In this document: positions 8,384-16,639 of the stretch, piece by piece
Layout of the letters: each line of letters opens with the position of its first letter
Position numbering within the stretch: position 1 is the first letter of the stretch
Source: JAPUEK01 sp963815355
GTDB lineage: Bacteria > Pseudomonadota > Alphaproteobacteria > Rhodobacterales > Rhodobacteraceae
Assembly: GCA_963815355.1 (NCBI GenBank)
Contig: CAWFGJ010000005.1
Location: forward strand, 248,001-312,000
Reading direction: 5' to 3'
DNA length: 64,000 bases
Notes under the pieces: model-generated
Seen by the model: the letters and a program-made list of their open reading frames with translations, nothing else
Databases searched by the model: none
Told to the model about the DNA's origin: nothing
Translations under genes and position numbers: made by a program

Positions 8384-8418
8384 AAAAATGAGTCCGGCGG
8401 GGAATATAGCCCCGCCGG
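8384..8418 (-). promoter_or_regulatory. Hairpin between rpsB and tsf (attenuator-like)
   Basis: On the minus strand a 9-bp perfect stem, CCGGCGGGG with CCCCGCCGG (8394-8402 and 8410-8418), is followed within five bases by T5. It looks like an intrinsic terminator placed inside the operon, so it may let only part of the transcripts continue into tsf, or it may mark a processing site. Confidence 0.6.
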
Positions 8419-8439
8419 TTATCCGTGCTGTGACAGCGA

Positions 8440-9198
8440 TTACGCTTCAGCGGTGGCGGCTTCTTCCGGCGCGGTTTCCAGCGCACCAAGGTCGATACCA
8501 GCCGCACCCATCTGGGCCGACATACCGTCAAGCGCCGCGCGCGAGATCAGGTCGCAATACAGAGCGATTGCGCGGGCCGCGTCGTCGTTGCCGGGGATCA
8601 CATAATCCACGCCTTTGGGCGAGTTGTTGGTATCAACGATACCCACAACCGGGATGCCCAGTTTTTGTGCTTCGAGGATGGCAAGGTCTTCTTTGCCCAC
8701 ATCAATGATGAACAGCAGGTCAGGAACGCCGCCCATTTCACGGATGCCGCCCAGCGAAGCCTGCAGCTTGGACTGGTCACGTTCCATGCCAAGACGCTCT
8801 TTCTTGGTCAGGCCTTCGCCGCCATGGGAAAGAACTTCGTCGATCTGCTTGAGGCGCTGGATCGACTTGGAAACGGTCTGCCAGTTGGTCAGCGTGCCGC
8901 CAAGCCAGCGGTGGTTCATGTAATACTGTGCGCATTTCTCAGCGGCTTCAGCGATCGGCTTTTGAGCCTGACGCTTGGTGCCGACGAAGAGGATGCGGCC
9001 GCCTTTGGCAACGGTATCACGCACGACTTTAAGCGCTTGGTCCAGCATCGGGACGGTCTGCGTCAGGTCGAGAATGTGGATGCCGTTACGGTCGCCGTAG
9101 ATGTACTCACCCATGCGGGGATTCCAACGGGCGGTCTGGTGGCCGTAGTGAACGCCAGCTTCAAGCAGCTGACGCATGGAGAACTCGGGAAGAGCCAT
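8440..9198 (-). CDS. rpsB: 30S ribosomal protein S2
   Basis: 252-residue S2, a late-assembling protein at the head-body junction of the 30S subunit. Start MALPEFSMRQLLEAGVHYGHQ and the signatures RWNPRMGEYIYG, ILFVGTKRQA and VGIVDTN are all conserved. A short acidic, alanine-rich tail (ETAPEEAATAEA) is typical of alphaproteobacteria. A purine-rich site (GGAAAAGGATAAG) precedes ATG. First gene of the rpsB-tsf operon. Confidence 0.98.
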   Translation of the reverse strand: MALPEFSMRQLLEAGVHYGHQTARWNPRMGEYIYGDRNGIHILDLTQTVPMLDQALKVVRDTVAKGGRILFVGTKRQAQKPIAEAAEKCAQYYMNHRWLGGTLTNWQTVSKSIQRLKQIDEVLSHGGEGLTKKERLGMERDQSKLQASLGGIREMGGVPDLLFIIDVGKEDLAILEAQKLGIPVVGIVDTNNSPKGVDYVIPGNDDAARAIALYCDLISRAALDGMSAQMGAAGIDLGALETAPEEAATAEA

Positions 9199-9316
9199 GT
9201 CTTATCCTTTTCCGGTTTACGCCTTGGCGAAGCTGTCTCAGGGCGGATGCCCCAACCGGCGGACCTTACGGGATTTCTCCCCGCAACGGCCCAAGCCTCA
9301 CCTGTGAAGTGTGGCG

Positions 9317-9345
9317 CACATAGACCGGGGGAGCGCGAAGTGCAA
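9317..9345 (-). promoter_or_regulatory. Predicted promoter of rpsB-tsf
   Basis: On the minus strand TTGCAC (9345-9340) and TATGTG (9322-9317) are separated by exactly 17 bases, a good match to housekeeping-sigma promoters of Rhodobacterales ribosomal genes. The transcript would start near 9310 and carry a leader of about 110 bases before rpsB. The rest of the 9199-9466 spacer shows no gene. Confidence 0.6.
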
Positions 9346-9466
9346 GCGCCAAAAGCATCCACCTGCGCGGGGGACGGGCAAAACGGGCGTTCGCGCGGGT
9401 TCGCCCTTGGCGCAGATTTGGCGGGGCGCGTTTTGGCAGGGCTTGCACCCTGCCCCACCTTAGGCG

Positions 9467-10369
9467 ATGAAATGGGCCATGACACCAGATATTCTCTGCA
9501 TTGGCTCGGTCCTGTGGGACATTATTGGTCGCTCGGCCGCGTCGATGCGTCTGGGCGCCGATGTGCCGGGGCGCATTACGCGGCTGCCCGGCGGGGTCGC
9601 CATGAACATCGCCATGACGCTGCGCCGGTTTGGTCTGTCGCCAGCGCTGCTGACGGCGGTGGGTCGCGACGCCGAGGGGGATGAGTTGATCGCCGCGTGT
9701 GAGCGCTTGGGTTTGATTACCGCCCATGCCTACCGGTCCGAAGACCTGCCCACCGACCGCTATATGGCGATTGAGGGGGCCAACGGCTTGATTGCGGCGA
9801 TTGCCGATGCCCATTCGCTGGAAGCGGCGGGCGACAAGATCCTGCGGCCTTTGGCCGATGGCCGGCTGGGAACCGAGGCTGCCCCCTGGGCCGGACTGAT
9901 CGCGCTGGACGGCAACCTGACCTCGGAACTGCTGTCGCAGATCGCGGCGTCGCCGCTGTTTGCGCGGGCGGATATGCGACTGGCCCCTGCAAGCCCCGGC
10001 AAGGCCGAACGGTTGGTGCCGATGCTTGGCCATGAGGGTGCTACGCTTTATGTCAATCTGGAAGAGGCCTGCCTGATTGCCCGCACCCCCTGCCCGACTG
10101 CCCCCGAAGCGGCAGAGGCGCTGCTGGCCTGCGGGGCCGGGCGGGTTCTGGTCACCCATGGCGGCAAGACCTGTGCCGAGGGTAGCCGTGCCAAGGGCGT
10201 GATCACCGGCACGCCGCCCGCCGTGATGGTGGCGCGGGTCACCGGCGCGGGCGATACGTTTATGGCCGCCCATATCGTCGCAGAACAACGCGGCGCCAGC
10301 CGGGCCGAGGCACTGACCGCCGCCCTTGCTGCCGCCGCCACTTATGTCTCGGGAGAGATCGGAACATGA
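9467..10369 (+). CDS. psuK: Pseudouridine kinase (PfkB family)
   Basis: 300-residue PfkB-family sugar kinase. It has the N-terminal glycine motif (LPGGVAMNIAMTLRRFG) and the C-terminal ATP/anion-hole motif ARVTGAGDTFMAAH with the catalytic Asp at about residue 262. On its own the sequence fits several nucleoside or sugar substrates; the four-base overlap with psuG downstream argues that it phosphorylates pseudouridine to the 5'-phosphate. ATG 9467 is used; ATG 9479 (MTPDILC) is an equally plausible start. Confidence 0.88.
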   Translation: MKWAMTPDILCIGSVLWDIIGRSAASMRLGADVPGRITRLPGGVAMNIAMTLRRFGLSPALLTAVGRDAEGDELIAACERLGLITAHAYRSEDLPTDRYMAIEGANGLIAAIADAHSLEAAGDKILRPLADGRLGTEAAPWAGLIALDGNLTSELLSQIAASPLFARADMRLAPASPGKAERLVPMLGHEGATLYVNLEEACLIARTPCPTAPEAAEALLACGAGRVLVTHGGKTCAEGSRAKGVITGTPPAVMVARVTGAGDTFMAAHIVAEQRGASRAEALTAALAAAATYVSGEIGT

Positions 10370-11277
10370 TGACCCTGCCGCTTGTCTTTTCACCCGAAGT
10401 TGCCAAAGCCAAGGCTGAAGGTGCGGCGCTTGTCGCGCTGGAAAGCACGATCATCACCCACGGCATGCCCTTTCCGCAAAATGTTGAAACCGCCCGCCGG
10501 GTTGAGGCCGAGATCCGCGCCCATGGTGCGGTGCCAGCCACCATCGCGATCATGGCCGGCAAGATCCATATCGGCCTGACCAGCGCCGAGCTGGACCAGC
10601 TTGGCCAAGCGCAGGGCGTGATGAAGTTGTCGCGGGCCGATCTGGCGGCCTGTCTGGCGCTTGGCCAGACCGGGGCGACAACGGTGGCCGCCACGATGAT
10701 CTGCGCTGCGCTTGCGGGGATCACCGTGTTTGCCACGGGCGGCATCGGCGGGGTGCACCGAGGGGCCGAGGACAGTTTCGATATCTCGGCCGATCTGCTC
10801 GAACTGGCGCAAACCCCGGTAACGGTGGTTGCAGCGGGGGCCAAGGCCATTCTGGACCTGCCGAAAACGCTGGAAGTGTTGGAAACCCACGGGGTGCCGG
10901 TGATCGCCTATGGTCAGGATGATTTCCCGGCTTTCTGGTCGCGCTCGTCTGGTCTGCGCGCCCCCTTGCGGATGGACAGCCCCGAGCAGATCGCACAGGC
11001 GCTGCGGCTGCGGCGCGCGCTCGGCCTGCCCGGCGGACAACTGGTCGCCAACCCGATCCCGGTCGAGGCCGAGATCACCCGTGCAGTGATCGGCCCGGTG
11101 ATCGAGACGGCGCTGGCCGAGGCCGCCGCCCAAGGCATCGCGGCCAAGGCGGTGACGCCGTTCTTGCTGCAGCGGATCTTTGAACTGACGGCCGGGCGGT
11201 CGCTCGAGTCCAATATTGCCCTCGTTCTGAACAATGCGCGTCTTGGGGCGGCGATTGCACGGGCAGATCGGGGATAG
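10366..11277 (+). CDS. psuG: Pseudouridine-5'-phosphate glycosidase
   Basis: 303-residue PsuG/IndA-family enzyme that cleaves the C-glycosidic bond of pseudouridine 5'-phosphate to uracil and ribose 5-phosphate. The hallmark N-terminal segment VALESTIITHGMPFPQN, the strand KLSRADLA with the catalytic Lys region, and the glycine-rich GGIGGVHRGAE motif are conserved. It overlaps psuK by four bases (ATGA), so kinase and glycosidase form a two-step salvage unit for modified nucleoside from RNA turnover. Confidence 0.95.
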   Translation: MMTLPLVFSPEVAKAKAEGAALVALESTIITHGMPFPQNVETARRVEAEIRAHGAVPATIAIMAGKIHIGLTSAELDQLGQAQGVMKLSRADLAACLALGQTGATTVAATMICAALAGITVFATGGIGGVHRGAEDSFDISADLLELAQTPVTVVAAGAKAILDLPKTLEVLETHGVPVIAYGQDDFPAFWSRSSGLRAPLRMDSPEQIAQALRLRRALGLPGGQLVANPIPVEAEITRAVIGPVIETALAEAAAQGIAAKAVTPFLLQRIFELTAGRSLESNIALVLNNARLGAAIARADRG

Positions 11278-11344
11278 GCGATCACGGGCCATTGTGCTGC
11301 CCCGCGCGGCTGCCTAGATTGCCCCGCGGAATGCAGGAGCAATC

Positions 11345-12028
11345 ATGACCGAGACGTCGCCACATCGTCGGACCTTGCTTGGGGCGCTGCGTGCCTCTTT
11401 TCTGACCGGGCTGGTCGTGGTGCTGCCGGTGGGTCTGACGATTTACGTCGTCTGGGCGCTGATCGGTTGGATCGATGGCTGGATCTTGCCACTGATCCCC
11501 GGCCCGTGGAAACCGGAGGCGGTCATCCGGCGGATGTTCGGGCCAGAGGCAAGCTTTCCGGTGCGTGGCGTCGGCGTTCTGGTGTTCCTGGTCTTTACCG
11601 CACTGATCGGCGCGCTGACCCGAGGGTTGATCGGGCGAAGCATCATGCGCCAGGCCGAACGGATTGTGGACCGCGTGCCCCTGGTGCGCTCGGTCTATTC
11701 GGGGGTCAAACAGATCACCGAGACCTTTTTCACCAAATCCGAGAAAAGCTTTGATCGCACCTGCCTGGTCGAATTTCCCGCCCCCGGCCATTGGGCTGTC
11801 GGTATGGTTGCCACCACACCGAAGGGGGAAATCGCCGCCAAACTGCCCCAGGGTGAAAACCGGGTCGCGGTGTTCATCGGGTTGACGCCGCTGACCTCGG
11901 GATTCCTGGTCTTTGTGCCAGAGCATGAGGTTATCATGCTGGATCTGAAGCCGGATGAGGCGGTCAAACTGATTGTCTCGGCAGGTCTGGTCTATCCCGC
12001 GATCCGCGCCGAGGACGAAGAGATCTGA
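11345..12028 (+). CDS. DUF502 family membrane protein
   Basis: 227-residue protein of the DUF502 family. Two N-terminal hydrophobic segments (about residues 13-45 and 70-92) are followed by a soluble domain with the family segments VPLVRSVYSGVKQITETFF and LVPIG-type patches. The biochemical function is unknown; family members are inner-membrane proteins. Seventy bases separate it from psuG, so it may be the last gene of that transcript, ending at a large inverted repeat before the convergent bdhA. Confidence 0.88.
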   Translation: MTETSPHRRTLLGALRASFLTGLVVVLPVGLTIYVVWALIGWIDGWILPLIPGPWKPEAVIRRMFGPEASFPVRGVGVLVFLVFTALIGALTRGLIGRSIMRQAERIVDRVPLVRSVYSGVKQITETFFTKSEKSFDRTCLVEFPAPGHWAVGMVATTPKGEIAAKLPQGENRVAVFIGLTPLTSGFLVFVPEHEVIMLDLKPDEAVKLIVSAGLVYPAIRAEDEEI

Positions 12029-12053
12029 CCCCTCACCGCCCCTGCCCCGCGAA

Positions 12054-12131
12054 GGACGCTCCGCGGGGGATATTTGAAGACAGAAAATGGGCTTTCATCT
12101 TGGCCCAAATACTCCCCCGCCGGAGGCGTTC
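12054..12131. terminator. Large inverted repeat between convergent genes
   Basis: GGGGGATATTTG (12065-12076) pairs with CAAATACTCCCCC (12106-12118) with one bulged base, and imperfect pairing continues outward through CTCCG/CGGAG. It lies exactly between the converging ends of the DUF502 gene and bdhA and can fold on either strand, so a bidirectional terminator is likely. The GAGTATTTG core occurs again at about 26827. Confidence 0.6.
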
Positions 12132-12143
12132 CCCAAGGGGGGC

Positions 12144-12914
12144 CTAGAGCGCCGTCCAGCCGCCATCGACCGAGATCGTGGTGCCGGTCACCTGATCGGC
12201 ATAGGGGCTGCACAGATAGACCACGGTGCCGCCGATCTGTTCTGTCGTGGCAAACTGGCGCGAGGGTTGGCGCAGCAGCATCACTTCCCGGATCACCGTA
12301 TCCCGGTCCATTCCGTGGACTTTCATCTGATCGGGGATTTGCGCCTCGACCAAGGGGGTCAGCACATAGCCGGGGCAGATTGCGTTGCAGGTGATGCCCT
12401 GCCCCGCCGTCTCAAGCGCGATGGTCTTGGACAGCCCGACGACGCCGTGTTTGGCCGCGATATAGGCCGATTTGAACGGCGAAGCGGTCAGGCCGTGGGC
12501 CGAGGCGATGTTTATGATCCGCCCCCATCCCTTGGCGCGCATCAGGGGCATGGCGACAGCCGCCGTGTGGAAGGCCGATGACAGGTTGATCGCGAGGATC
12601 TGGTTCCATTTGTCGACGGGGAATTCATCCACCGGGGCCACGTATTGGATGCCCGCGTTGTTCACCAGAATATCGCAACCGCCTGCCGCCTCCACCAGCC
12701 GGCGACAGGCCGCCCCATCCGACATATCGGCCGCGATGTAGCGCGCCGTGACGCCGTGGCGATGGCCAAGATCCGCGGCCAGCGCATGATCCTCGGGCCG
12801 GTCGGTAAAGCTGTTGAGCACCACATCCGCACCAGCGCGCGCAAGCTCTTCTGCCGCCCCCAGTCCGATGCCGGAATTCGATCCTGTGATGATCGCGGTC
12901 TTGCCCTTGAGCAT
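12144..12914 (-). CDS. bdhA: 3-hydroxybutyrate dehydrogenase
   Basis: 256-residue classical short-chain dehydrogenase. It has the cofactor motif TGSNSGIGLGAAEEL at residues 9-23, NNAGIQYVAPVDEFP at about 86-100, the catalytic Ser and YIAAKHGVVGLSK (Tyr/Lys), and the C-terminal QVTGTTISVDGGWTAL usual for D-3-hydroxybutyrate dehydrogenases. It interconverts D-3-hydroxybutyrate and acetoacetate with NAD, as used in polyhydroxybutyrate turnover. Single gene, convergent with the DUF502 gene. Confidence 0.92.
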   Translation of the reverse strand: MLKGKTAIITGSNSGIGLGAAEELARAGADVVLNSFTDRPEDHALAADLGHRHGVTARYIAADMSDGAACRRLVEAAGGCDILVNNAGIQYVAPVDEFPVDKWNQILAINLSSAFHTAAVAMPLMRAKGWGRIINIASAHGLTASPFKSAYIAAKHGVVGLSKTIALETAGQGITCNAICPGYVLTPLVEAQIPDQMKVHGMDRDTVIREVMLLRQPSRQFATTEQIGGTVVYLCSPYADQVTGTTISVDGGWTAL

Positions 12915-13000
12915 TTTGAAACCCCTTTGCTGCTATGCGGCAAAGTCTAGCCTGTCTGCCCGGTGGCGGAAAGCCGGGCACGTAAGCAGGCGCGGTCAAA

Positions 13001-13078
13001 ACAAAAAAAACGCCGGCACGAAGCCGGCGTTAAGTTATTGAGGCAGGTTTCATACAGGCAAGAAACCTATCGAGCAGT
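13001..13078 (-). ncRNA. Candidate small RNA with own promoter and terminator
   Basis: An isolated minus-strand transcription unit of about 78 nt: promoter hexamers just upstream (13113-13085), a start expected near 13078, an internal stem GGTTTC...GAAACC (13068-13047), and an intrinsic terminator at its end. No protein frame of note is contained. It is antisense to nothing annotated and lies between bdhA (ending its own unit upstream on the same strand) and the divergent solute-binding protein gene. I do not recognise the RNA family. Confidence 0.65.
13003..13031 (-). terminator. Rho-independent terminator of the candidate small RNA
   Basis: On the minus strand AACGCCGGC and GCCGGCGTT form a perfect 9-bp stem around TTCGT and are followed by eight T residues. 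No annotated minus-strand protein gene lies immediately upstream of it, which is what points to a non-coding transcript. Confidence 0.92.
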
Positions 13079-13084
13079 AGGTAT

Positions 13085-13113
13085 CTTATACGCCGCCTTC
13101 ACGCGCCTTCCAA
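13085..13113 (-). promoter_or_regulatory. Predicted promoter of the candidate small RNA
   Basis: TTGGAA (13113-13108) and TATAAG (13090-13085) on the minus strand are separated by exactly 17 bases. The following transcript reaches the terminator at 13003 after about 75 bases. Confidence 0.65.
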
Positions 13114-13121
13114 GCTAAAAG

Positions 13122-13137
13122 TTTGAATTGGTTCAAA
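13122..13137. promoter_or_regulatory. Palindrome TTTGAA-N4-TTCAAA
   Basis: A perfect 6+6 inverted repeat with a four-base spacer lies just upstream of the small-RNA -35 element and 55 bases before the solute-binding protein start. It could be an operator acting on both divergent units; no regulator can be assigned. Confidence 0.35.
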
Positions 13138-13191
13138 AGCCAGCATAAGCTTGCGTCTGACAGATACGGGCTCCGGAGGATTGTTGCCGCG

Positions 13192-15006
13192 ATGAGACAA
13201 ACTGTAATCACGTCCCTAAGAACCATTGGGGCAGCGATGGTGTTGGCGGCCCTTGGGCAAATGGCGGAGGCGGAAGCACGCCACGGCATAGCTATGTATG
13301 GAGAGCCAGCGCTTCCACCTGATTTTGTGTCGCTTCCCTATGCCAACCCGGATGCGCCCAAGGGCGGGCGCATCGTTTTCGGGGAATCGGGCGGGTTCGA
13401 TTCGCTCAACCCTTACATCCTGAAAGGGGCATCGCCTGCCGGGGTATCTTTGCTGACGGTAGAGACACTTCTGGGACGTTCTTATGACGAGCCCTTCTCG
13501 CTTTACGGGGTTTTGGCCGAATCGGTGGCGACCGATGACGCCCGCAGCTACGTCGAATTCACTCTGCGCGAAGGGGCCCGATTTTCGGACGGCAACCCGG
13601 TGACGGTCGAAGATGTGCTGTGGTCGTTTGAAAAGCTGGGGACCGAGGGCAACCCGCGCTATGCGGCGGCGTGGAAGAAAATCGGTACGGCTGAAAAGAC
13701 CGGTGAGCGGTCGGTCAAGTTTACCTTCAACGTGGAGGACCGCGAACTGCCGCTGATCCTGGGCCTGCGCCCCATTCTGGAAAAGGCGCAGTGGGAGGGC
13801 AAGGATTTCACCGCCTCGACCCTCGAAGCGCCGATCGGATCGGGGCCCTATGTGGTGGACAGCTTTGAGCCGGGCAAGTTCATCAGTTTCAAGAAAAACC
13901 CTGATTGGTGGGGCAAGGATCTGCCCTTTTACCGGGGCCAGCACAATTTTGACGAAGTGCGCTATGACTATTTCGGCGATGGCGGCGTGGTGTTCCAAGC
14001 GTTCCAAGCCGGAGAGATCGACAGTTTCCGCGAAACCAACCCGGCGAAATGGGAAACCAACTATGACTTCCCGGCTGTCCAGTCGGGCGACGTGGTAAAG
14101 TCGGTCATCCCGCATGGGCGGCCGTCGGGGATCGAAGGGTTGGTGTTCAACACGCGCAAGCCGATCTTTGCCGATTGGCGGGTGCGGGAGGCGTTGATTG
14201 ACGCGTTCAACTTTGAGCTGGTCAACCAGACGCTGAACGGTGGGGCGGTGCCGCGGATTCAGTCCTATTATTCCAACTCGGAACTGGGCGCGCCTGCTGG
14301 CACCCCGGCTGAGGGCAAGGTGTTGGAATTGCTGACCCCGTTCAAGGATCAATTGCTGCCCGGTGCGTTGGAGGGGTATAGCTTGCCTGTCTCGGACGGG
14401 TCCGAGGCCAACCGTGCCAATCTGCGGGCCGCGACCGCACTTCTGGAAGAGGCCGGGTGGACGGTTCAGGACGGGGTATTGAAGGATGCCGCGGGCACGC
14501 CGTTCAGCTTTGACATCCTGTTGGTCAACGGTGCCGATGACATCATCGCTACCGCGAATATCTATGTTGAGGCGCTGAAGCGGTTGGGCATTGCGGCCAA
14601 GGTGACGACGGTGGACAGCGCGCAGTACAAAGACCGCACCAACGCCTATGACTTTGACATGACCCATTACATCCGGTCGTTGTCGCTGAGCCCCGGCAAT
14701 GAGCAGATGCTGTACTGGGGGGCCGCCGGGGTGACAGAGCCGGGCACGCGCAACTGGATGGGCATGAACGCACCTGCGGCAGAGGCGATGATCCAGACCA
14801 TGCTGACCTCAACCAGCCGTGACGATTTCGTGGCGGCGGTGCAGGCTCTGGACCGGGTGCTGATCACCGGGCGCTATGTCATCCCGATCTGGTATTCGGA
14901 TGTCTCGCGGCTGGCCCACAAGAAGCGGCTGCATTTCCCGGAAACCTTGCCGGTGTACGGAGATTGGCTGGGGTTCCAGCCTGAAGTCTGGTGGGCGCAA
15001 GAATGA
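13192..15006 (+). CDS. Extracellular solute-binding protein family 5 (YejA-like)
   Basis: 604-residue periplasmic binding protein of the oligopeptide/nickel/microcin-C class. ATG 13192 gives a clean signal peptide (MRQTVITSLRTIGAAMVLAA..., cleavage near residue 27-30) and GGAGGA lies upstream at 13175-13180, though 11 bases away; earlier in-frame ATG 13123 would bury the signal. The mature start HGIAMYGEPALPPDFVSLPY and the ending GDWLGFQPEVWWAQE match YejA-type proteins. No permease or ATPase gene follows, so it is an orphan binding protein here. The entericidin-like gene overlaps its stop codon. Confidence 0.92.
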   Translation: MRQTVITSLRTIGAAMVLAALGQMAEAEARHGIAMYGEPALPPDFVSLPYANPDAPKGGRIVFGESGGFDSLNPYILKGASPAGVSLLTVETLLGRSYDEPFSLYGVLAESVATDDARSYVEFTLREGARFSDGNPVTVEDVLWSFEKLGTEGNPRYAAAWKKIGTAEKTGERSVKFTFNVEDRELPLILGLRPILEKAQWEGKDFTASTLEAPIGSGPYVVDSFEPGKFISFKKNPDWWGKDLPFYRGQHNFDEVRYDYFGDGGVVFQAFQAGEIDSFRETNPAKWETNYDFPAVQSGDVVKSVIPHGRPSGIEGLVFNTRKPIFADWRVREALIDAFNFELVNQTLNGGAVPRIQSYYSNSELGAPAGTPAEGKVLELLTPFKDQLLPGALEGYSLPVSDGSEANRANLRAATALLEEAGWTVQDGVLKDAAGTPFSFDILLVNGADDIIATANIYVEALKRLGIAAKVTTVDSAQYKDRTNAYDFDMTHYIRSLSLSPGNEQMLYWGAAGVTEPGTRNWMGMNAPAAEAMIQTMLTSTSRDDFVAAVQALDRVLITGRYVIPIWYSDVSRLAHKKRLHFPETLPVYGDWLGFQPEVWWAQE

Positions 15007-15125
15007 GGGCGGTGGTTTTGGTGGCATTGCTGGCGCTGACAGCCTGCAACACAGTCGAGGGCGTGGGCACGGATGTGGCCGGGGGCGCGCGCACGGTGCG
15101 CGGCTGGCTTGGCGGCGGACGCTGA
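15003..15125 (+). CDS. Entericidin A/B family lipoprotein
   Basis: A 40-residue peptide, MRAVVLVALLALTACNTVEG at the start, that overlaps the preceding gene by four bases (ATGA). The lipobox LTAC followed by NTVEGVGTDV and a glycine/arginine-rich tail is the pattern of the entericidin family of tiny outer-envelope lipoproteins. After processing only about 26 residues remain. The function in alphaproteobacteria is unknown. A strong terminator follows 20 bases later, so it is the last gene of this two-gene unit. Confidence 0.85.
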   Translation: MRAVVLVALLALTACNTVEGVGTDVAGGARTVRGWLGGGR

Positions 15126-15146
15126 TACCTGAGGAACGAACTGTGG

Positions 15147-15174
15147 CGGCCCCCTTCGCGGGGGCCGTTTTCAT
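15147..15174 (+). terminator. Rho-independent terminator after the entericidin gene
   Basis: CGGCCCCC (15147-15154) pairs with GGGGGCCG (15160-15167) around a TTCGC loop and is followed by TTTTC. It ends the rightward solute-binding protein unit and faces the end of the kinase gene. Confidence 0.85.
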
Positions 15175-16639
15175 TCAGGGCGTGGGCGCACCGGCAAGGG
15201 CCGGCATGGTGGCGGCCACAGGCGTCTCATCAAAGGATCGCGCTTGTGGCAGGCGAATGACGGTGACCGAACAGGGGGCCTCTGCCACGACCTTGGCAGA
15301 GACAGAGCCCAGATAGCGCCGAGTGGTCGAACTGCCCCGCGCGCCCATCAGGATGTGATCGGCGCGGACGGCTTCGGCATGGTCCAGAATGGCGCTGGCG
15401 GGGTCGGTCGATTTCAAGGATGGTGAAGGTCAGCCGGTCATCGGTCAAATCAATACCCTCGGCCCAAGCTTTCAACCCTACGAGGCGGCCGACATGCAGG
15501 TGGTTGCCGTCGGTATCCGTGGTCTGGTCGATGCCAAGCCGCGCGGTCTTGATGACGTTCACGCATGCCACGCGCGCGTCTGGTTGAATGACCAGCATCC
15601 GCTTGACGGACAAAAACAGCGCCGCGGCCAAAGGCTCCATCTCGGCAGACAAGTCGACCGCGACCAGCAGGATCGGTGCGCGGTCCATCTGTGCCGCGAC
15701 CGAGGGCGGCGCGGCAAAAGCCCGGACTTTGCGCATCGCGCGCCAGTTGCGAAACCGGTCGAGCGCGCTTTGCGGTTTTATCCGGTGGCCACGCTCTGTC
15801 AGGCGGATTTGCTGCGGGTGGGTCAGGTCAAAGGCAATCTGCGCGGCGGACTGGTAGCGATCGGCCGGGTCCACCTCCATCGCGCGCAGGATGATTTCCT
15901 GAAACCATTCCGGCAGGTCTGGGCGCAGCCGGCGTGGTGGCAGCGGCGCGCGCCACAAGCGTTGGCGCACCTGCCCCAGCGTTTCCGGCTCACCAAAGGG
16001 CAGATGCCCGGTGGCCAGTTGGTAGAGCATCGCGCCAAGCGCATAGAGGTCAGACCGCAGATCGCCGCGTTGGCGCAGGAACTGTTCGGGCGCGATATAG
16101 GGGAAAGTGCCCATGGGAATGGTGAATTCCTCGGCCAGCAGGTCGGGCAGATGATCGTGCCGCGAAAGGCCAAAGTCGATCAACACCATCTCACCCGTCG
16201 GGCGTTGCAGGAAATTGTCAGGTTTCAGGTCCAGATGGATGACGTGCTGGCGGTGCAGATCGTGGAGCGCGTCTGCCAGCCGCGCTGCCGTCTCTATGAG
16301 ATCGGACAGCGGCAGGGGGGCGGCCTTGAACAGCCGGTGCAAAGAACCGCCGGGGATCTTTTCGGTGACGATATAGGGCATGCGGGAAAAGTCGCCTTCA
16401 CCCATCACGCGGGGCACATGCGGGCCGGTCAGGCGGGGCATGATCATCTGCTCCACCTCAAAGCCGACGATGGTCGGGCCATCGTAACCGTCGAGGATGG
16501 TCGGAACCTTCATCACCATCGGCGTGCGGTAGAGCGGGTGCGTCACCTCCCAGACCGTGGCAAAGCCGCCCTTGTGCAACTGGTTGCCCAAGGTAAAGCC
16601 GTCAATTTCCAACCCCGGTTGCGGACGGATCAGTGGCAT
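15175..16639 (-). CDS. Ser/Thr kinase fused to universal stress domain (one-base frameshift)
   Basis: An N-terminal protein kinase domain (about residues 10-275; glycine loop LHKGGFATVWEV, VMKVP lysine, catalytic loop HLDLKPDN, DFGLSRHD, and APEQF) is followed by a universal stress protein domain from about residue 325. In the catalytic loop the usual HRD is HLD, a non-RD form. The reading frame shifts near 15416-15419: the second frame continues as KSTDPASAILDHAEAVRADH and MGARGSSTTRRYLG, the ATP-binding part of the USP domain. One extra base in the CCTT run explains this. Read straight, the protein ends 15230 with an unrelated tail. ATG 16639 abuts the TAA of the phosphoesterase gene. Confidence 0.85.

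Noticed and set aside
13216..14667. Leftward frame of 483 codons opposite the solute-binding protein
   Set aside because: The opposite strand has a signal peptide and family signatures; this mirror frame shows none.
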